64,000 nt of DNA from CAUZJO01 sp963580245 (GTDB taxonomy: Bacteria > Sumerlaeota > Sumerlaeia > MVZB01), in the NCBI GenBank assembly GCA_963580245.1, contig CAUZJO010000001.1, positions 62,001 to 126,000 on the forward strand, in the 5' to 3' direction. The notes beneath the pieces are model-generated. The model saw nothing but the letters and a program-made list of their open reading frames with translations. It did no database searches and had not been told where the DNA came from. The position numbers and the translations under genes are program-made. Positions 16,227 through 25,262 of the stretch are shown piece after piece. Every line of letters starts with the position of its first letter. Positions within the stretch are counted from its first letter, which is position 1.

Positions 16227-17072
16227 GTGCTCCACAACAGCGCGCGCTGGGTCGAGGGCTGTTTGCGGGCGGTCATGGCTCAGTCACCGGCGCCGGCGGA
16301 GGTCACGGTGCTCGACAACGCTTCGACCGATGACGGAGCCGAACGGGCACGGTGGAGTTTCCCGCGTGTTCGGGTATTGGAAAGCCGGGAGAACCTTGGG
16401 TTCGCCGGCGGGAATAATCGCGCGGCGCAAGCGGTGCAAGACGCCGACTATCTCTTGCTGCTCAACCCCGACACCGAGCCGGCCGCCGACTTGCTCGAGC
16501 GTTTGGCCGAAGCGTTTAAAAGCGACGAGAAAATCGGCGTGCTCGGTTGCAAGGTGATGGAAACCGACGGAAAGACGATCCAGCACGTTGGCGTCCGGTT
16601 GCGCGGGAACGGTTTGCCAAGCCACATCGGTCAGGGCGAGCCCGATCGCGGGCAGTACTGCGGCGTTCATGACCGCGCGAGTGTTCTGGGGGCTGCGATG
16701 GCCGTGCGCACGCGGGCCTGGCGAGAATTGGGCGGCCTCGACGAGCGGTTTTGGCCGGCTTATTACGAGGAGACCGATTTCTGTTTCCGCGCGCGGCGGG
16801 CGGGTTGGCGCGTGGCCGTGGCGTGCGAGGCGAGCGTCGTCCATTTCGATGCCTCGGCTGACCGCCGGACCGATTGGGGCCACCTCGAGATGTTTTTCCG
16901 CGGACGCGCCCGGTTTCTGCTCAAGCACTATCGCCCGCGCGACTGGCTCTTGCGCTACCTGCCCGACGAGTTGCGCTGGCTGCTTTATTGGGGCAGCAAA
17001 GGCATGCGCCGCGTGGCGCTGAGGACGCTGTGGGAATCGGGTTTCGGGTCTCGGGGTTTGGGTCCTGGGTAG
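16227..17072 (+). CDS. Family 2 glycosyltransferase (GT-A fold)
   Basis: Transfers a sugar from a nucleotide donor, probably to a surface polysaccharide or lipid. The GT-A domain shows VLDNASTDDGAE, ENLGFAGGNNRA, LLLNPDTEP (the DXD-like metal site), GGLDERFWPAYYEETDFCFRARRAGW and a C-terminal basic region typical of rhamnosyl/GT2 enzymes. The first beta strand (FHVIIVLHN) begins upstream of the GTG at 16227; the frame is open from 16182 but holds only CTG or ATC as possible earlier starts, within a CCCTGA-rich repeat. The native 5' end may have been replaced by the repeat. The 3' end (FGSRGLGPG) is also repeat-derived. Confidence 0.82.
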   Translation: MLHNSARWVEGCLRAVMAQSPAPAEVTVLDNASTDDGAERARWSFPRVRVLESRENLGFAGGNNRAAQAVQDADYLLLLNPDTEPAADLLERLAEAFKSDEKIGVLGCKVMETDGKTIQHVGVRLRGNGLPSHIGQGEPDRGQYCGVHDRASVLGAAMAVRTRAWRELGGLDERFWPAYYEETDFCFRARRAGWRVAVACEASVVHFDASADRRTDWGHLEMFFRGRARFLLKHYRPRDWLLRYLPDELRWLLYWGSKGMRRVALRTLWESGFGSRGLGPG

Positions 17073-17162
17073 GAATATCGGGATGGATATCGGTGAGGAT
17101 TATTCCAGGGAAAGGGGCCTGTATGGTAAGCTCGGCGAATACGGTGAAACGAATTCGAAACG

Positions 17163-17831
17163 ATGAAGAACGATTTGAAGACACCCGACGCCCCGATTCA
17201 TTCCCCCCAACAAATGGAGCCGAATGACGCAGATGAATCATCCATCCTGAACCCTTCCACCCGAACCCCGAAACCCGAACCCCGAAACCCGATCCACCTC
17301 GTCCTCCACGCCCCCCGCATCCCCCAAAACACCGGCCAGATCGCGCGCGGTTGCCTGGCGATGGGGTGTCGGTTGCATTTGATCAGGCCGCTTGGATTTC
17401 GGGTCGATGCGCCCGCGTTGCGGCGGGCGGCCGTTGGCCATCTGGAGCAGGTCGATCTGGAGGTTCACGCCGACGGCGAGGCGTTTTGGTCGGCGGCGCC
17501 GAACCTGGACCGGGTTTGGCTCGTGACCAAACATGGCCGGCTCGATTACGCCGAGGTCGCCTATCAGCCGGGCGATTGGTTGATCTTCGGGAACGAGACC
17601 GAAGGGCTGCCGCCGGAGTGGCTCCAGCGGCACGCCGAGCGGACCGTGCGCATCCCGATGGTCAATCCCGCGGCCCGTTGCCTGAACCTGGCGACGGCGG
17701 CGGCGGTGGTGATGTTCGAGGCGTTGAGGCAGGTTGGGGGTCGGTCTCCGACGCGCCATAGCCGCTTTGGCGACGGAGCGGTTTCGGGGGGAAGGGTTCA
17801 GGGTTTGGACAGCGCGCCGGTTGACGAATGA
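17163..17831 (+). CDS. trmL: tRNA (cytidine/uridine-34 2'-O)-methyltransferase, TrmL-like (SPOUT)
   Basis: A SpoU-family methyltransferase expected to methylate the ribose of the wobble base in tRNA-Leu. The core starts IHLVLHAPRIPQNTGQIARGC (near residue 40) and includes LIFGNETEGLPPEWL and IPMVNPAARCLNLATAAAVVMFEALRQ, the SAM-binding trefoil knot. TrmL is normally ~155 residues; here there are about 40 extra N-terminal residues (proline-rich, from an AACCCCGAAACCCG repeat) and about 35 extra C-terminal residues (from a dispersed repeat at 17744-17780). The true start may be 17163 or 17214. Its stop overlaps the next ATG. Confidence 0.85.
   Translation: MKNDLKTPDAPIHSPQQMEPNDADESSILNPSTRTPKPEPRNPIHLVLHAPRIPQNTGQIARGCLAMGCRLHLIRPLGFRVDAPALRRAAVGHLEQVDLEVHADGEAFWSAAPNLDRVWLVTKHGRLDYAEVAYQPGDWLIFGNETEGLPPEWLQRHAERTVRIPMVNPAARCLNLATAAAVVMFEALRQVGGRSPTRHSRFGDGAVSGGRVQGLDSAPVDE
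17744..17810 (+). repeat. Dispersed repeat (copy B) inside the trmL 3' end
   Basis: GTCTCCGACGCGCCATAGC...CTTTGGCGACGG matches 8807-8842. It is followed by GGGTTCAGGGTTTGG. It encodes the extra C-terminal tail of the TrmL-like protein in frame. Confidence 0.5.
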
Positions 17832-18835
17832 TGGCGAGACGCATCAGCGCGCATACTGGGTCAGCCGGGACGTGTTCCGAATCGGTCGGCCCCCGGCCTA
17901 GCGCGGCTGGCGCGAATTCGCAGCCGGCTGCGGCGGGTTTGGAGCCACGGGTTGCGGCAGTTATTGTCAATTTTCGGCAACCGGAACTGACGCGCGAGGC
18001 CATCGACTCGATTTTTCGCTCCGAAGGGGTGAGCGTGTCGGTTTGCCTCATCGAGAACGCCGGCGATGGCCAATGGGCGCGGGAGATTTATGACAACGAG
18101 CCGAGAGTCGATATCATCGCCAATCCGGAAAACATCGGTTTCGGCGCCGCCTGTAACCAGGGAATCGAGCGGGTGCTCGCCGAGGACAACGACTTCGTTT
18201 TTCTCCTCAACAACGACGCCACCGTCGACCCCCAAACCCTGACCCTTCTCGCCGCCTCCTCCGGCCCCCATTCCCAATCCACCTCCGCCCCCAAAATCCT
18301 CCTGCCCGACGGGCGGCTCTACGCGGCGGGGGGGGTGGTCGAATTGGGGCGGGCGCGGGCGCGCAATCGGGGGATTTATGAAACGGATCGGGGGCAGTTC
18401 GACCGGCGCGAGCCCGTCGATTTCGCCTCGGCGTGCGCATTGATAATCCCGCGACGCGCGCTGGAGGGAGGCATCCGGTTCCACGAGCCCTACTTCCTCT
18501 ACTACGAAGACGCCGACCTCTGCCTGCAACTGCGCAAGGCCGGTTTCCCCATCATCTACGAGCCCCGCGCCCGAGTGGTGCACCACGAATCGGCCTCAAC
18601 GCCCCAGAACCGGCGGACCGAGCTTCTCTACTACGAAACGCGAAACCGGATCATTCTGCTTTTCCGCCATGGTAAAGGCGGGGAGAAAGCCGTGGGATGC
18701 GTCTACGTGACGTGTGTGGTGGTGGTTAAGGTGTTTAGCTTGACGCTCCGAGGCCGGTTCGGGGCATCGTGCGCTTTGTTGGGAGGGCTGATTGATGGCC
18801 TGCGAGGTCGCGCCGGCCGAAGGCCTTTGGAATAA
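17828..18835 (+). CDS. Family 2 glycosyltransferase (rhamnosyltransferase-like)
   Basis: A 335-residue GT-A enzyme. After a low-complexity N-terminal ~38 residues come AAVIVNFRQPELTREAIDSI, NPENIGFGAACNQGIE, FLLNNDATVDPQTL (metal-binding Asp cluster) and the acceptor region PYFLYYEDADLCLQLRKAGF with a conserved RVVHHESAST. A C-terminal hydrophobic stretch (VGCVYVTCVVVVKVF) may be membrane-associated. ATG overlaps the upstream TGA (ATGA), implying translational coupling with trmL. With the GT2 at 16227 it suggests surface glycan assembly, with the methyltransferase between them a bystander. Confidence 0.85.
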   Translation: MMARRISAHTGSAGTCSESVGPRPSAAGANSQPAAAGLEPRVAAVIVNFRQPELTREAIDSIFRSEGVSVSVCLIENAGDGQWAREIYDNEPRVDIIANPENIGFGAACNQGIERVLAEDNDFVFLLNNDATVDPQTLTLLAASSGPHSQSTSAPKILLPDGRLYAAGGVVELGRARARNRGIYETDRGQFDRREPVDFASACALIIPRRALEGGIRFHEPYFLYYEDADLCLQLRKAGFPIIYEPRARVVHHESASTPQNRRTELLYYETRNRIILLFRHGKGGEKAVGCVYVTCVVVVKVFSLTLRGRFGASCALLGGLIDGLRGRAGRRPLE

Positions 18836-19025
18836 AACTGACCGATTGTACATCTGATCAAAAAGAGTCCGTGCGCCCTTAGCGTTTTCGAGCAGCCCCT
18901 TTTCTGTTATCATGGTTTTCGATAGGACGGGAGTTGAGACGTGCGGGTTCCAGTGCTCGAGGGCGTGACCGAGTGACGGATCCTGGCGCTGAACCTGACG
19001 AATCGTGGTTTGCCCGGATGTCGAA

Positions 19026-22000
19026 ATGGGAATAATTGGTATCTCCAGGCCCAAGCGGACCGTTTGTCGATCGTTAAGTCTTATCCGTGCGTCGTCCGCA
19101 ACGGCGCAGCCGCCGGATTATCTGACGGTCATTGCGTCGCTGGGCGATTTCTAGACGGTGTCGATCCCGGATGATCTGCGGCCCGATGTGTTGCGGGTCA
19201 CGAAGTATATGACCCCGGCCTCGGACAATCCCTCGCTTTTGCAGACCACTTACACCAACGTCAACCTCTTCGACCAGCACCTCTTCTTCCTCATCGAGAC
19301 CTTTCCCGAGCGCTTTGCCGGGATGACGAACTTCGAGTATCACCAGTTGGTCGGCATCCGCGCCACGCGCACCTACTTCTCGGGGATACTCTATAGTTTT
19401 GAGAGCCTGGACGGGTAAGTCGTCTACGGATTCGATATCAACATCTCGTTCCCGTTCGACCACAGCGAACACGTCACGCTGGACGAGGTGCGCGGTGCTT
19501 ATGAGCGCCTGGCCGAGACGTTCGCGCTTCGCCCGTTTGTCTACGCGCCGACCCATCCGGTCGCCATCGACCGCGCGCGCGGGTGGGAGGACCCCGGCTT
19601 CCCGATCGCCTTCCCCGGCGATAATCCCCCGCCCGCCTATGAGCCCTACACGCTGGGCGCGAACTACGGCCGCGTGCGCGTGATGACGCTGGCGCAACTG
19701 GAACAGGTCAATCGCGACGGGTCGATCAGTTGGCAGGACATCCTGGCGCTCGACCTGGCGCCGACCGACGTTGAGGGCGTGTTGGCGGCGGTCGTCACCG
19801 GGGGACGCCAGGGCGAGCTTGGGCACTTGGCCGTCCGCACCGCCCGCCGCGGGACGCCCAACGCCTACGTGCAAAACGCGCATGAAGCGTTCGGGCCGTT
19901 CGAAGGCCAGCTCGTGCGGTTGGAGGTCTAAGGAGGACACCTACACGGTCCAGACCGACGTGGACCCGGCCGACGCCCAGGCCTGGTGGGACACGCACCG
20001 GCCCCTCCTGCCCAACGTTCTCGTGCCAGACCTGGAGTATGACGCGCTCGAGAACGTGCTCGAAATGGACGTGGATGAGACCAGCGGTCCGCTGGCGGCC
20101 AAGTTTGGCGGCAAGGCGGCCAACCTGGCCAAGATGTTCTCGTTCCTCCCCGCCGAGTACCAGGTTCCGGGCTTCGCGATCCCGTTTCGTTACTATCACG
20201 AGTTCATGACAAGCAACCTGATCGCCGACGACCGCTTCGAGCCTCCGGTTTTGCGGACGTACGAGGACTATCTACGCTCGCTTTTGGAAGACCCCCGGTT
20301 CCAGAGCGACGGCCAGTATCGCGCCGAGCGACTCGACGATTTTCGCGACACGATGCGCGACGACGGCGTGGTCGATCCGGTGCTGGTCCAGGCGTGGGTC
20401 ACGCGCATCACCGAGGTGTTCGGTTCGCCGTCGGTCATGGTCCGCTTCCGCTCCTCGTCCAACAATGAAGACTCGGTCATCTTCATCGGTGCCGGGCTCT
20501 ATGACTCGACGTCGGTCTGCGTCGAGGACTCGCTCGACGGTGACAACGTCGGCCCCTCGCGCTGCGACCCCAACCAGCTCAGGGAACGGACCATTGAGCG
20601 GGGCCTCAAGAAGGTGTGGGCCAGCCTGTGGAACTTCCGGGCGTACGAGGAACGCAGCTACTTCCAGGTCCCCCAGCAGCGGGCGAAGATGGCGATCCTG
20701 GTTACCCCGGCATTCCCCGCCGAGGCGTCCAACGGCGTGGCCTTCACCGGCGACCCGATCGTCGGCCGATCCTCCGGCTACGTGATCAACGCCCAGACCG
20801 GCGACGAGAGCGTGGTGTATCCTGACGTCAACGTCCTGCCCGAAAAGGACATCCTGACCATCCGAGACGGCGAGGTAAGCGGGATCAACCGCGTGCGGCC
20901 ATCCTCTCTGATGCCGCCGGGCGAGCAAGTCCTGAGCGACGAACAACTGCGCACGCTGGGCCGGGCGATGGCGATCGTCGACGAAGGCCTGATGATCGAC
21001 CTCGAAGGCCACGATCGCGAAGACGTGGTCGTGGATATCGAATTCAAGTTCACCCGGGAAGGCGACCTGATTTTCAAACAGGCCCGCCCCTTCCTGCGTT
21101 CGACGCTTCCGCCGCCGCAAACCGATGATTTCTTCCAGATGGTCATTCCCGACGAGATTACGTTTTGCGAAGCGGGGATCGTCGGCACATTGCGGACCGC
21201 GTATGAACACCTGGCCCAGATCGATCTCCAACCGGGGATGATCTACCTGCCCAAGCACCAGGAAGAAATCCAAGCCGACGTGATCAAGGAGTTCCGCATC
21301 GGCCCCGACCAGACGATCGCCCAGCCCCAGGGGCAAGGGCGGTTCACGAGGACCGTTTTCAAGGGAGACGATAAGACGATCAGTTACGGGTACGAGTGTG
21401 AGCAGGCCTTCCTCGCGGGCGAGGAAATGATCACGATCGGGATTCATCAACGGGAATACCATGAGGGCGATCCCCCGTTCGTGATCGATGAGGACCTCTA
21501 TACCGACCCGCCGCGCTCGCCGGAATTCGTCTTTGAGATTTTCGGCGAGACCGAAGTGGAGTATTTCTTCATGGTACTTTCGGCGTGCGAATTGCCCACG
21601 CCTCTTTTTATGAATAACTATCAGTTTGCGGACGGCGGCTGGTTGAACACCTTCACGCGAGTGATCGCGACAAACGTTTGCGGCGCGCGGGCCAATTTCG
21701 TGTTCGTCGAGGGTTGGCTGCCCGAACTATCGAACCAACGCTTTGTGCAAGATGATTTCTTTTGCCTCGCCACGGTTGGGGGGTGTCACTACGCGGGCCG
21801 AGTTTCCTTGTCGTTTTTGATTCACCCTTCGATGAGGCGCACGGCGTCAGCTTTGACTTCAGGACCGTCGAGGTTCTCGATGAAAACCTCGAGCCGTTAA
21901 ACTCGCGTGAGGTTGCCGCTAGGCATTCTGAGATTCTTGTTCGCGGCCTTTCGATCAAGGAGATCATGGTTTCGAACCAGTCCACGCTCGCCGACGAGAG

Positions 22001-22425
22001 CGGCGAATACGATCCGTGGATCGAAATCCATAACGCGACGTTCTCGGAGGTCGACCTGGAAGGGCTCGCGCTGACCGGTGACCCCGAAGACGAGTCGAAA
22101 TGGGTTTTCGGCCCCGGCCTGAGGGTTCCGCCCAAGGGTTATCTGATCGTGTGGGCCGACGGCCAAACCCGAGCAAGGGCCGCTGCACACCGGCTTCCAG
22201 CTGGGTCCCGCCGGCTCGTGGATCGGGTTTTATGACCACGGCCCATACGTCTGGCGCCCGAGTCAATCACTCAACCTCACCCCCCAAGACCCGGATGTCT
22301 CCGAAGGCCGCCTCCCCGACGCCGCGGGCGATTTCACCTCGCTCTCTACCCCCACCCCCGCCGCCCCCAACGACCCCGCCCGAGGCGGCGAGAACGCGGC
22401 GCGTTATGGGTGGCTGTTCGAGTAG
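19026..22425 (+). pseudogene. Decayed secreted PEP/pyruvate-binding-domain plus lamin-tail protein
   Basis: Continuous protein homology is spread over shifting frames. ATG 19026 opens a signal-like segment (RSLSLIRASSATAQPPDYL), broken by TAG at 19152-19154 and TAA at 19416-19418. A frameshift near 19930 leads into a PPDK/PEP-synthase N-terminal-type domain: KFGGKAANLAKMFSFLP, VPGFAIPF, VMVRFRSSSNNEDS, GAGLYDS, KVWASLWNFRAYEERS, and FKQARPF at its end. A second shift near 21800 and a third near 22165 are needed to read a C-terminal lamin-tail domain (IKEIMVSNQSTLADESGEYD, WIEIHNATFSEVDLEGLAL, YLIVWADG, then GPLHTGFQLGPAGSWIGFYD) ending at TAG 22423-22425. Two nonsense codons and three frameshifts make a functional full-length protein very unlikely. 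The PPDK-type domain segment alone (about 19933-21800) stays open. Confidence 0.8.
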
Positions 22426-22513
22426 CTGAGTGCGGATGGCGCGTTCTATTCCGGGCGACTTGCTCCTGGGGGGTATTCCGTCTCTGTTACGAGAAGCAAT
22501 TAAGCCCGCCCGC

Positions 22514-23368
22514 TTATTTCAAGAACTTAATCTGAGTCATCGGCCAGGCGCGGAGGAAGGCGCGGCCTTTGAAGTGGTTGGCGGGGACGCCGCCCCAGAA
22601 GCGGCTGTCGAGGCTGCCGGCGGTGTTGTCGCCGAAAACGTAGAACTCGCCCGGTTGGACGTCGATGGATTCGATCCGGCGGCGGGTCGTGGTGCTGGGA
22701 TGGGCATACTTGACCTCGGGCAGGTCGCGATAGCCGTGGGTTCGGGTGTTGACGGTCGGCTCGTAGCGCTGGGTGGTGAAGAAACCGGGTTTCTCGACCC
22801 GCCGGCCGTCGCTGATGAGGCCGCCGTTCTTGTCGAAGGTCAGGAGCTGGCCCGGCTCGCCGGCCAGGCGTTTGATGTAAATCGGCGCCCCGCGTCGGTA
22901 GATCTGCTCGGGCACCTTGAACACGACGATATCGCCCTGGGTCGGGTGGCGGAACCAGTAGGCGAGCTTGTTGACCAGGATGCGGTCGTACTGGAAGCGG
23001 AACCGGCGCTGGCGGGCCCATTGGTCGATCTGGGCACGGCTGAACTGGAGCTGGGGGTCGGCGACGTAGCGCTTGGGGCCGCGCACAAAGGCGCGGGCTT
23101 TGTTGTAGTTCGGGAAGCGGTCCAGGTAGAGGATGTCCTTGCGGCGGTCGCCGTTGAGGTCCTCGCGCATGACGGCACCGCCCAGCAGCGTGGGGGTCAT
23201 CGATCCGCTCGGGATTTTGTAGAGCTCGACCAGAAACAGCTTGACGAACATGACGATCGTGAAGACGAAGACGAGTTCGTCGAACAGGTGGCGGGCGCGC
23301 ATTGGGAAAGAAACGCGTGGCTTTTCGGGCACTTGCTCTTTGGTTTTGGGGTGTCGGGTTTGGGGCAT
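22514..23368 (-). CDS. lepB: Signal peptidase I, paralogue 1
   Basis: Membrane serine/lysine protease that removes Sec/Tat signal peptides. One N-terminal transmembrane helix (LVFVFTIVMFVKLFLVEL) leads into IPSGSMTPTL with nucleophile S56. The general base is K134 in DRILVNKLAYWF, and the family box GDNTAGSLDSRFWG is near the C-terminus. Ser to Lys is 78 residues, longer than in E. coli (55) or B. subtilis SipS (40). The extra part contains D70-L-N-G-D-R-R-K-D78, a degraded calcium-loop-like sequence. It lies 36 bp downstream of a second lepB in the same minus-strand operon. Confidence 0.92.
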   Translation of the reverse strand: MPQTRHPKTKEQVPEKPRVSFPMRARHLFDELVFVFTIVMFVKLFLVELYKIPSGSMTPTLLGGAVMREDLNGDRRKDILYLDRFPNYNKARAFVRGPKRYVADPQLQFSRAQIDQWARQRRFRFQYDRILVNKLAYWFRHPTQGDIVVFKVPEQIYRRGAPIYIKRLAGEPGQLLTFDKNGGLISDGRRVEKPGFFTTQRYEPTVNTRTHGYRDLPEVKYAHPSTTTRRRIESIDVQPGEFYVFGDNTAGSLDSRFWGGVPANHFKGRAFLRAWPMTQIKFLK

Positions 23369-23404
23369 GGGCTCGATGGGATTTGGGGGCCGCTGGGGGG
23401 CGGC

Positions 23405-24277
23405 TTAGAGGAATTTCATCTGCATCAGCGGCCAGTAGCGCAGAAAGGCGCGGCCCTTGACGTGCGTGAGCGGGACGCCGCCCCAGTAACGGCTGTCCAG
23501 GCTGCTGTCGGTGTTGTCGCCGAAGACGTAGACCTGATCCGGGGGCACGTCGATGCGACGGAGCTCGGCCTGGCCCCCCATTCTTTTATATTGGATGTCG
23601 GGCCGCCCCTTGACGTCTCGATACGGCACTTTGAGGTCGTAGGTCTGGGTTTGGAAGAACTCGGGCCGTTCGACTCGCCGGCCATTGGCCATTAAGTGGC
23701 CTGGGCCGTCGAAGGTCAATTGGTCGCCGGGGCCGCCGACGCAACGCTTGATGAAGATCGGCTTATCCTGATTCCAGATATGCGGGGGGACCTTGAAGAC
23801 GGTCACCTCGCCTCGCCGGGGCAGGCGGAACCAGTAGGTCAGCTTGTTGACCAGGATACGGTCGTATTGCAGCCGCATCGTTCCGTCTTGTGTCATGCGC
23901 TCGAGGTCGTCGGCCGTGAGCGTGACTTGACCGTCGGCAACAAATCGGCGGCCATTGCCGAGGAAACCCAGGGGCGCCTGGCCGTCGCGGATCAGGATCA
24001 GGTCGCGTTTGCCGTCTTGGTTGTAATCGACATGGGCCACCCGGCCCCCGATCAGCGTGGGCGTCATGGAACCGGATGGGATTTTGAACAGCTCGACCAT
24101 GAAGACGCGGACGAACATGGCCAGGATGAAAGCGATGATCAACGCGTCGGCCCATTCGCGGACCACGATCAGCGGGCCATGAGTGCTCCAGGCGGGACCT
24201 TCGGTGGGTTCCGAGGGAGCGTCATCGGGGCTAGGGGCGGGAACGGGATCAAATACGGAGGGGTTGTGTCTGGTCAT
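23405..24277 (-). CDS. lepB: Signal peptidase I, paralogue 2, with a calcium-loop-like insert
   Basis: Paralogue of the neighbouring signal peptidase: a proline-rich cytoplasmic start, a transmembrane helix (ALIIAFILAMFVRVFMVEL), catalytic S70 in IPSGSMTPTL, K145 in DRILVNKLTYWF and GDNTDSSLDSRYWGG. Between Ser and Lys is D84-Y-N86-Q-D88-G-K-R-D92-LILI, which matches the D-x-N-x-D-G-x-x-D calcium loop of dockerin, EF-hand and FG-GAP repeats. I start at ATG 24277 (MTRHNPSVFD); the longer frame to 24370 would overlap the upstream gene. Two signal peptidases side by side suggest divided substrate sets. Confidence 0.92.
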   Translation of the reverse strand: MTRHNPSVFDPVPAPSPDDAPSEPTEGPAWSTHGPLIVVREWADALIIAFILAMFVRVFMVELFKIPSGSMTPTLIGGRVAHVDYNQDGKRDLILIRDGQAPLGFLGNGRRFVADGQVTLTADDLERMTQDGTMRLQYDRILVNKLTYWFRLPRRGEVTVFKVPPHIWNQDKPIFIKRCVGGPGDQLTFDGPGHLMANGRRVERPEFFQTQTYDLKVPYRDVKGRPDIQYKRMGGQAELRRIDVPPDQVYVFGDNTDSSLDSRYWGGVPLTHVKGRAFLRYWPLMQMKFL

Positions 24278-24320
24278 GAAGGGGTTTGCGCCGATGGCCG
24301 CGGCGGGGTCCGGCGGCGGA

Positions 24321-24932
24321 TCACTTTTCGACGTAAGTCCTATCGTAATAATACTTTGCGCGATCGGCAATATTCTTGATGGTCTGATTGGGGTGCTCGG
24401 AAAACCGCTCGCTGATCTCTAAATAGCAGGCCTGCATCTCGGCGTAGTTTTCTCGCCGGAAATAACACTGCCCCTGATCGTAAAGCGATTTGGCCTGGAG
24501 GAAGTCATGCTCGGGGTAGACTTCGGCCAACTTTTTGAACTCCGTGATCTCCCGCAGCAGGCACCTTTTGCTCACCCGCACTTTGTCGGGGATATCAAGG
24601 CCCGCGTCCATTTCGACGACCGTCAATTTGGCCAGCGGGGTGAATTGACGATCGTCCGGGAAGTACTCGCCGACCCGACTGTAGATTTCCCGAACGACCT
24701 CCCGGATGCTCATGAGTTTCTTTTTGTTACTGGCGATCAGGGGCAGATTCCGTTTCTCGCGATAGTCCTCGGCATATTTGAATTGGCCGGCGGCGTCTTC
24801 TTTCCTCGGGACGGTGACCACCGGCCCCTTACGAGCGCAACCCAGGGGCCCGCACAGGCCGACAAGAAGCAACGCAATCCACGCCACCCGCCCGTGAAAT
24901 AGATACCGATTGAGGTCAATGGGGTACTGCAT
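24321..24932 (-). CDS. TPR-type lipoprotein, BamD-like
   Basis: From ATG 24932 the product has a signal ending in a lipobox (VGLCGPLGC), then about 175 residues of helical repeats: a TPR-like C-terminus EFKKLAEVYPEHDFLQAKSL, YDQGQCYFRRENYAEMQACY and LEISERFSEHP. Outer-membrane-facing lipoproteins of this shape include BamD and YbgF-like proteins; true BamD is usually ~245 residues with five TPRs, so this is shorter and only loosely similar. It is the first gene of the operon with the two lepB copies. The longer frame to 25019 has no signal-like start and is rejected. Confidence 0.75.
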   Translation of the reverse strand: MQYPIDLNRYLFHGRVAWIALLLVGLCGPLGCARKGPVVTVPRKEDAAGQFKYAEDYREKRNLPLIASNKKKLMSIREVVREIYSRVGEYFPDDRQFTPLAKLTVVEMDAGLDIPDKVRVSKRCLLREITEFKKLAEVYPEHDFLQAKSLYDQGQCYFRRENYAEMQACYLEISERFSEHPNQTIKNIADRAKYYYDRTYVEK

Positions 24933-25054
24933 GGACCGAATGGGACCGTCTAACAACATCAGTCTCTGATCCCCCGTGGTCGTGAGGGTTCCGCCCGCCC
25001 CTTGGGGCCGGATGACCATCTGCTTGGGGCGGCGGGTGGATCGGCCAAGGCCCT

Positions 25055-25084
25055 AATATCGAAGAGTCGGCCGGGAAATGTCAA
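25055..25084 (-). promoter_or_regulatory. Promoter for the lipoprotein-lepB-lepB operon
   Basis: Minus-strand TTGACA (25079-25084), 18-nt spacer, GATATT (25055-25060). It lies about 125 bp before the lipoprotein ATG in the divergent intergenic region. Confidence 0.45.
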
Positions 25085-25182
25085 ACCATATCTTGATGAG
25101 TTCACGGGCCCCGATGGCCCCGCGCCCCGTGGCATCGCGGGCTGGGGAGTCCCGCGCGGACGCCGAGGGGCGTAATTGCGGG

Positions 25183-25210
25183 TTGACAGGGGCATCTTCT
25201 TTCCGATAAA
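25183..25210 (+). promoter_or_regulatory. Promoter for the 25263-31913 cluster
   Basis: TTGACA (25183-25188), 16-nt spacer, GATAAA (25205-25210), followed by AGGAAGG and ATG at 25263. It is divergent from the promoter at 25055-25084. Confidence 0.5.
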
Positions 25211-25262
25211 AACCAAGGGCAACGCCGCCGAGGAAACCTCGCGATAGGAAGGTTACGCTCCT

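Noticed and set aside
14592..16235. 547-codon minus-strand frame opposite zwf
   Set aside because: GC-rich antisense shadow; zwf on the plus strand has full family motifs.
20272..21462. 396-codon minus-strand frame opposite the PEP/pyruvate-binding pseudogene
   Set aside because: The plus strand carries clear PPDK-type motifs; the antisense translation has none.
22430..24379. Two long plus-strand frames (421 and 227 codons) opposite the signal peptidases
   Set aside because: Complement of lepB genes with catalytic motifs on the minus strand.
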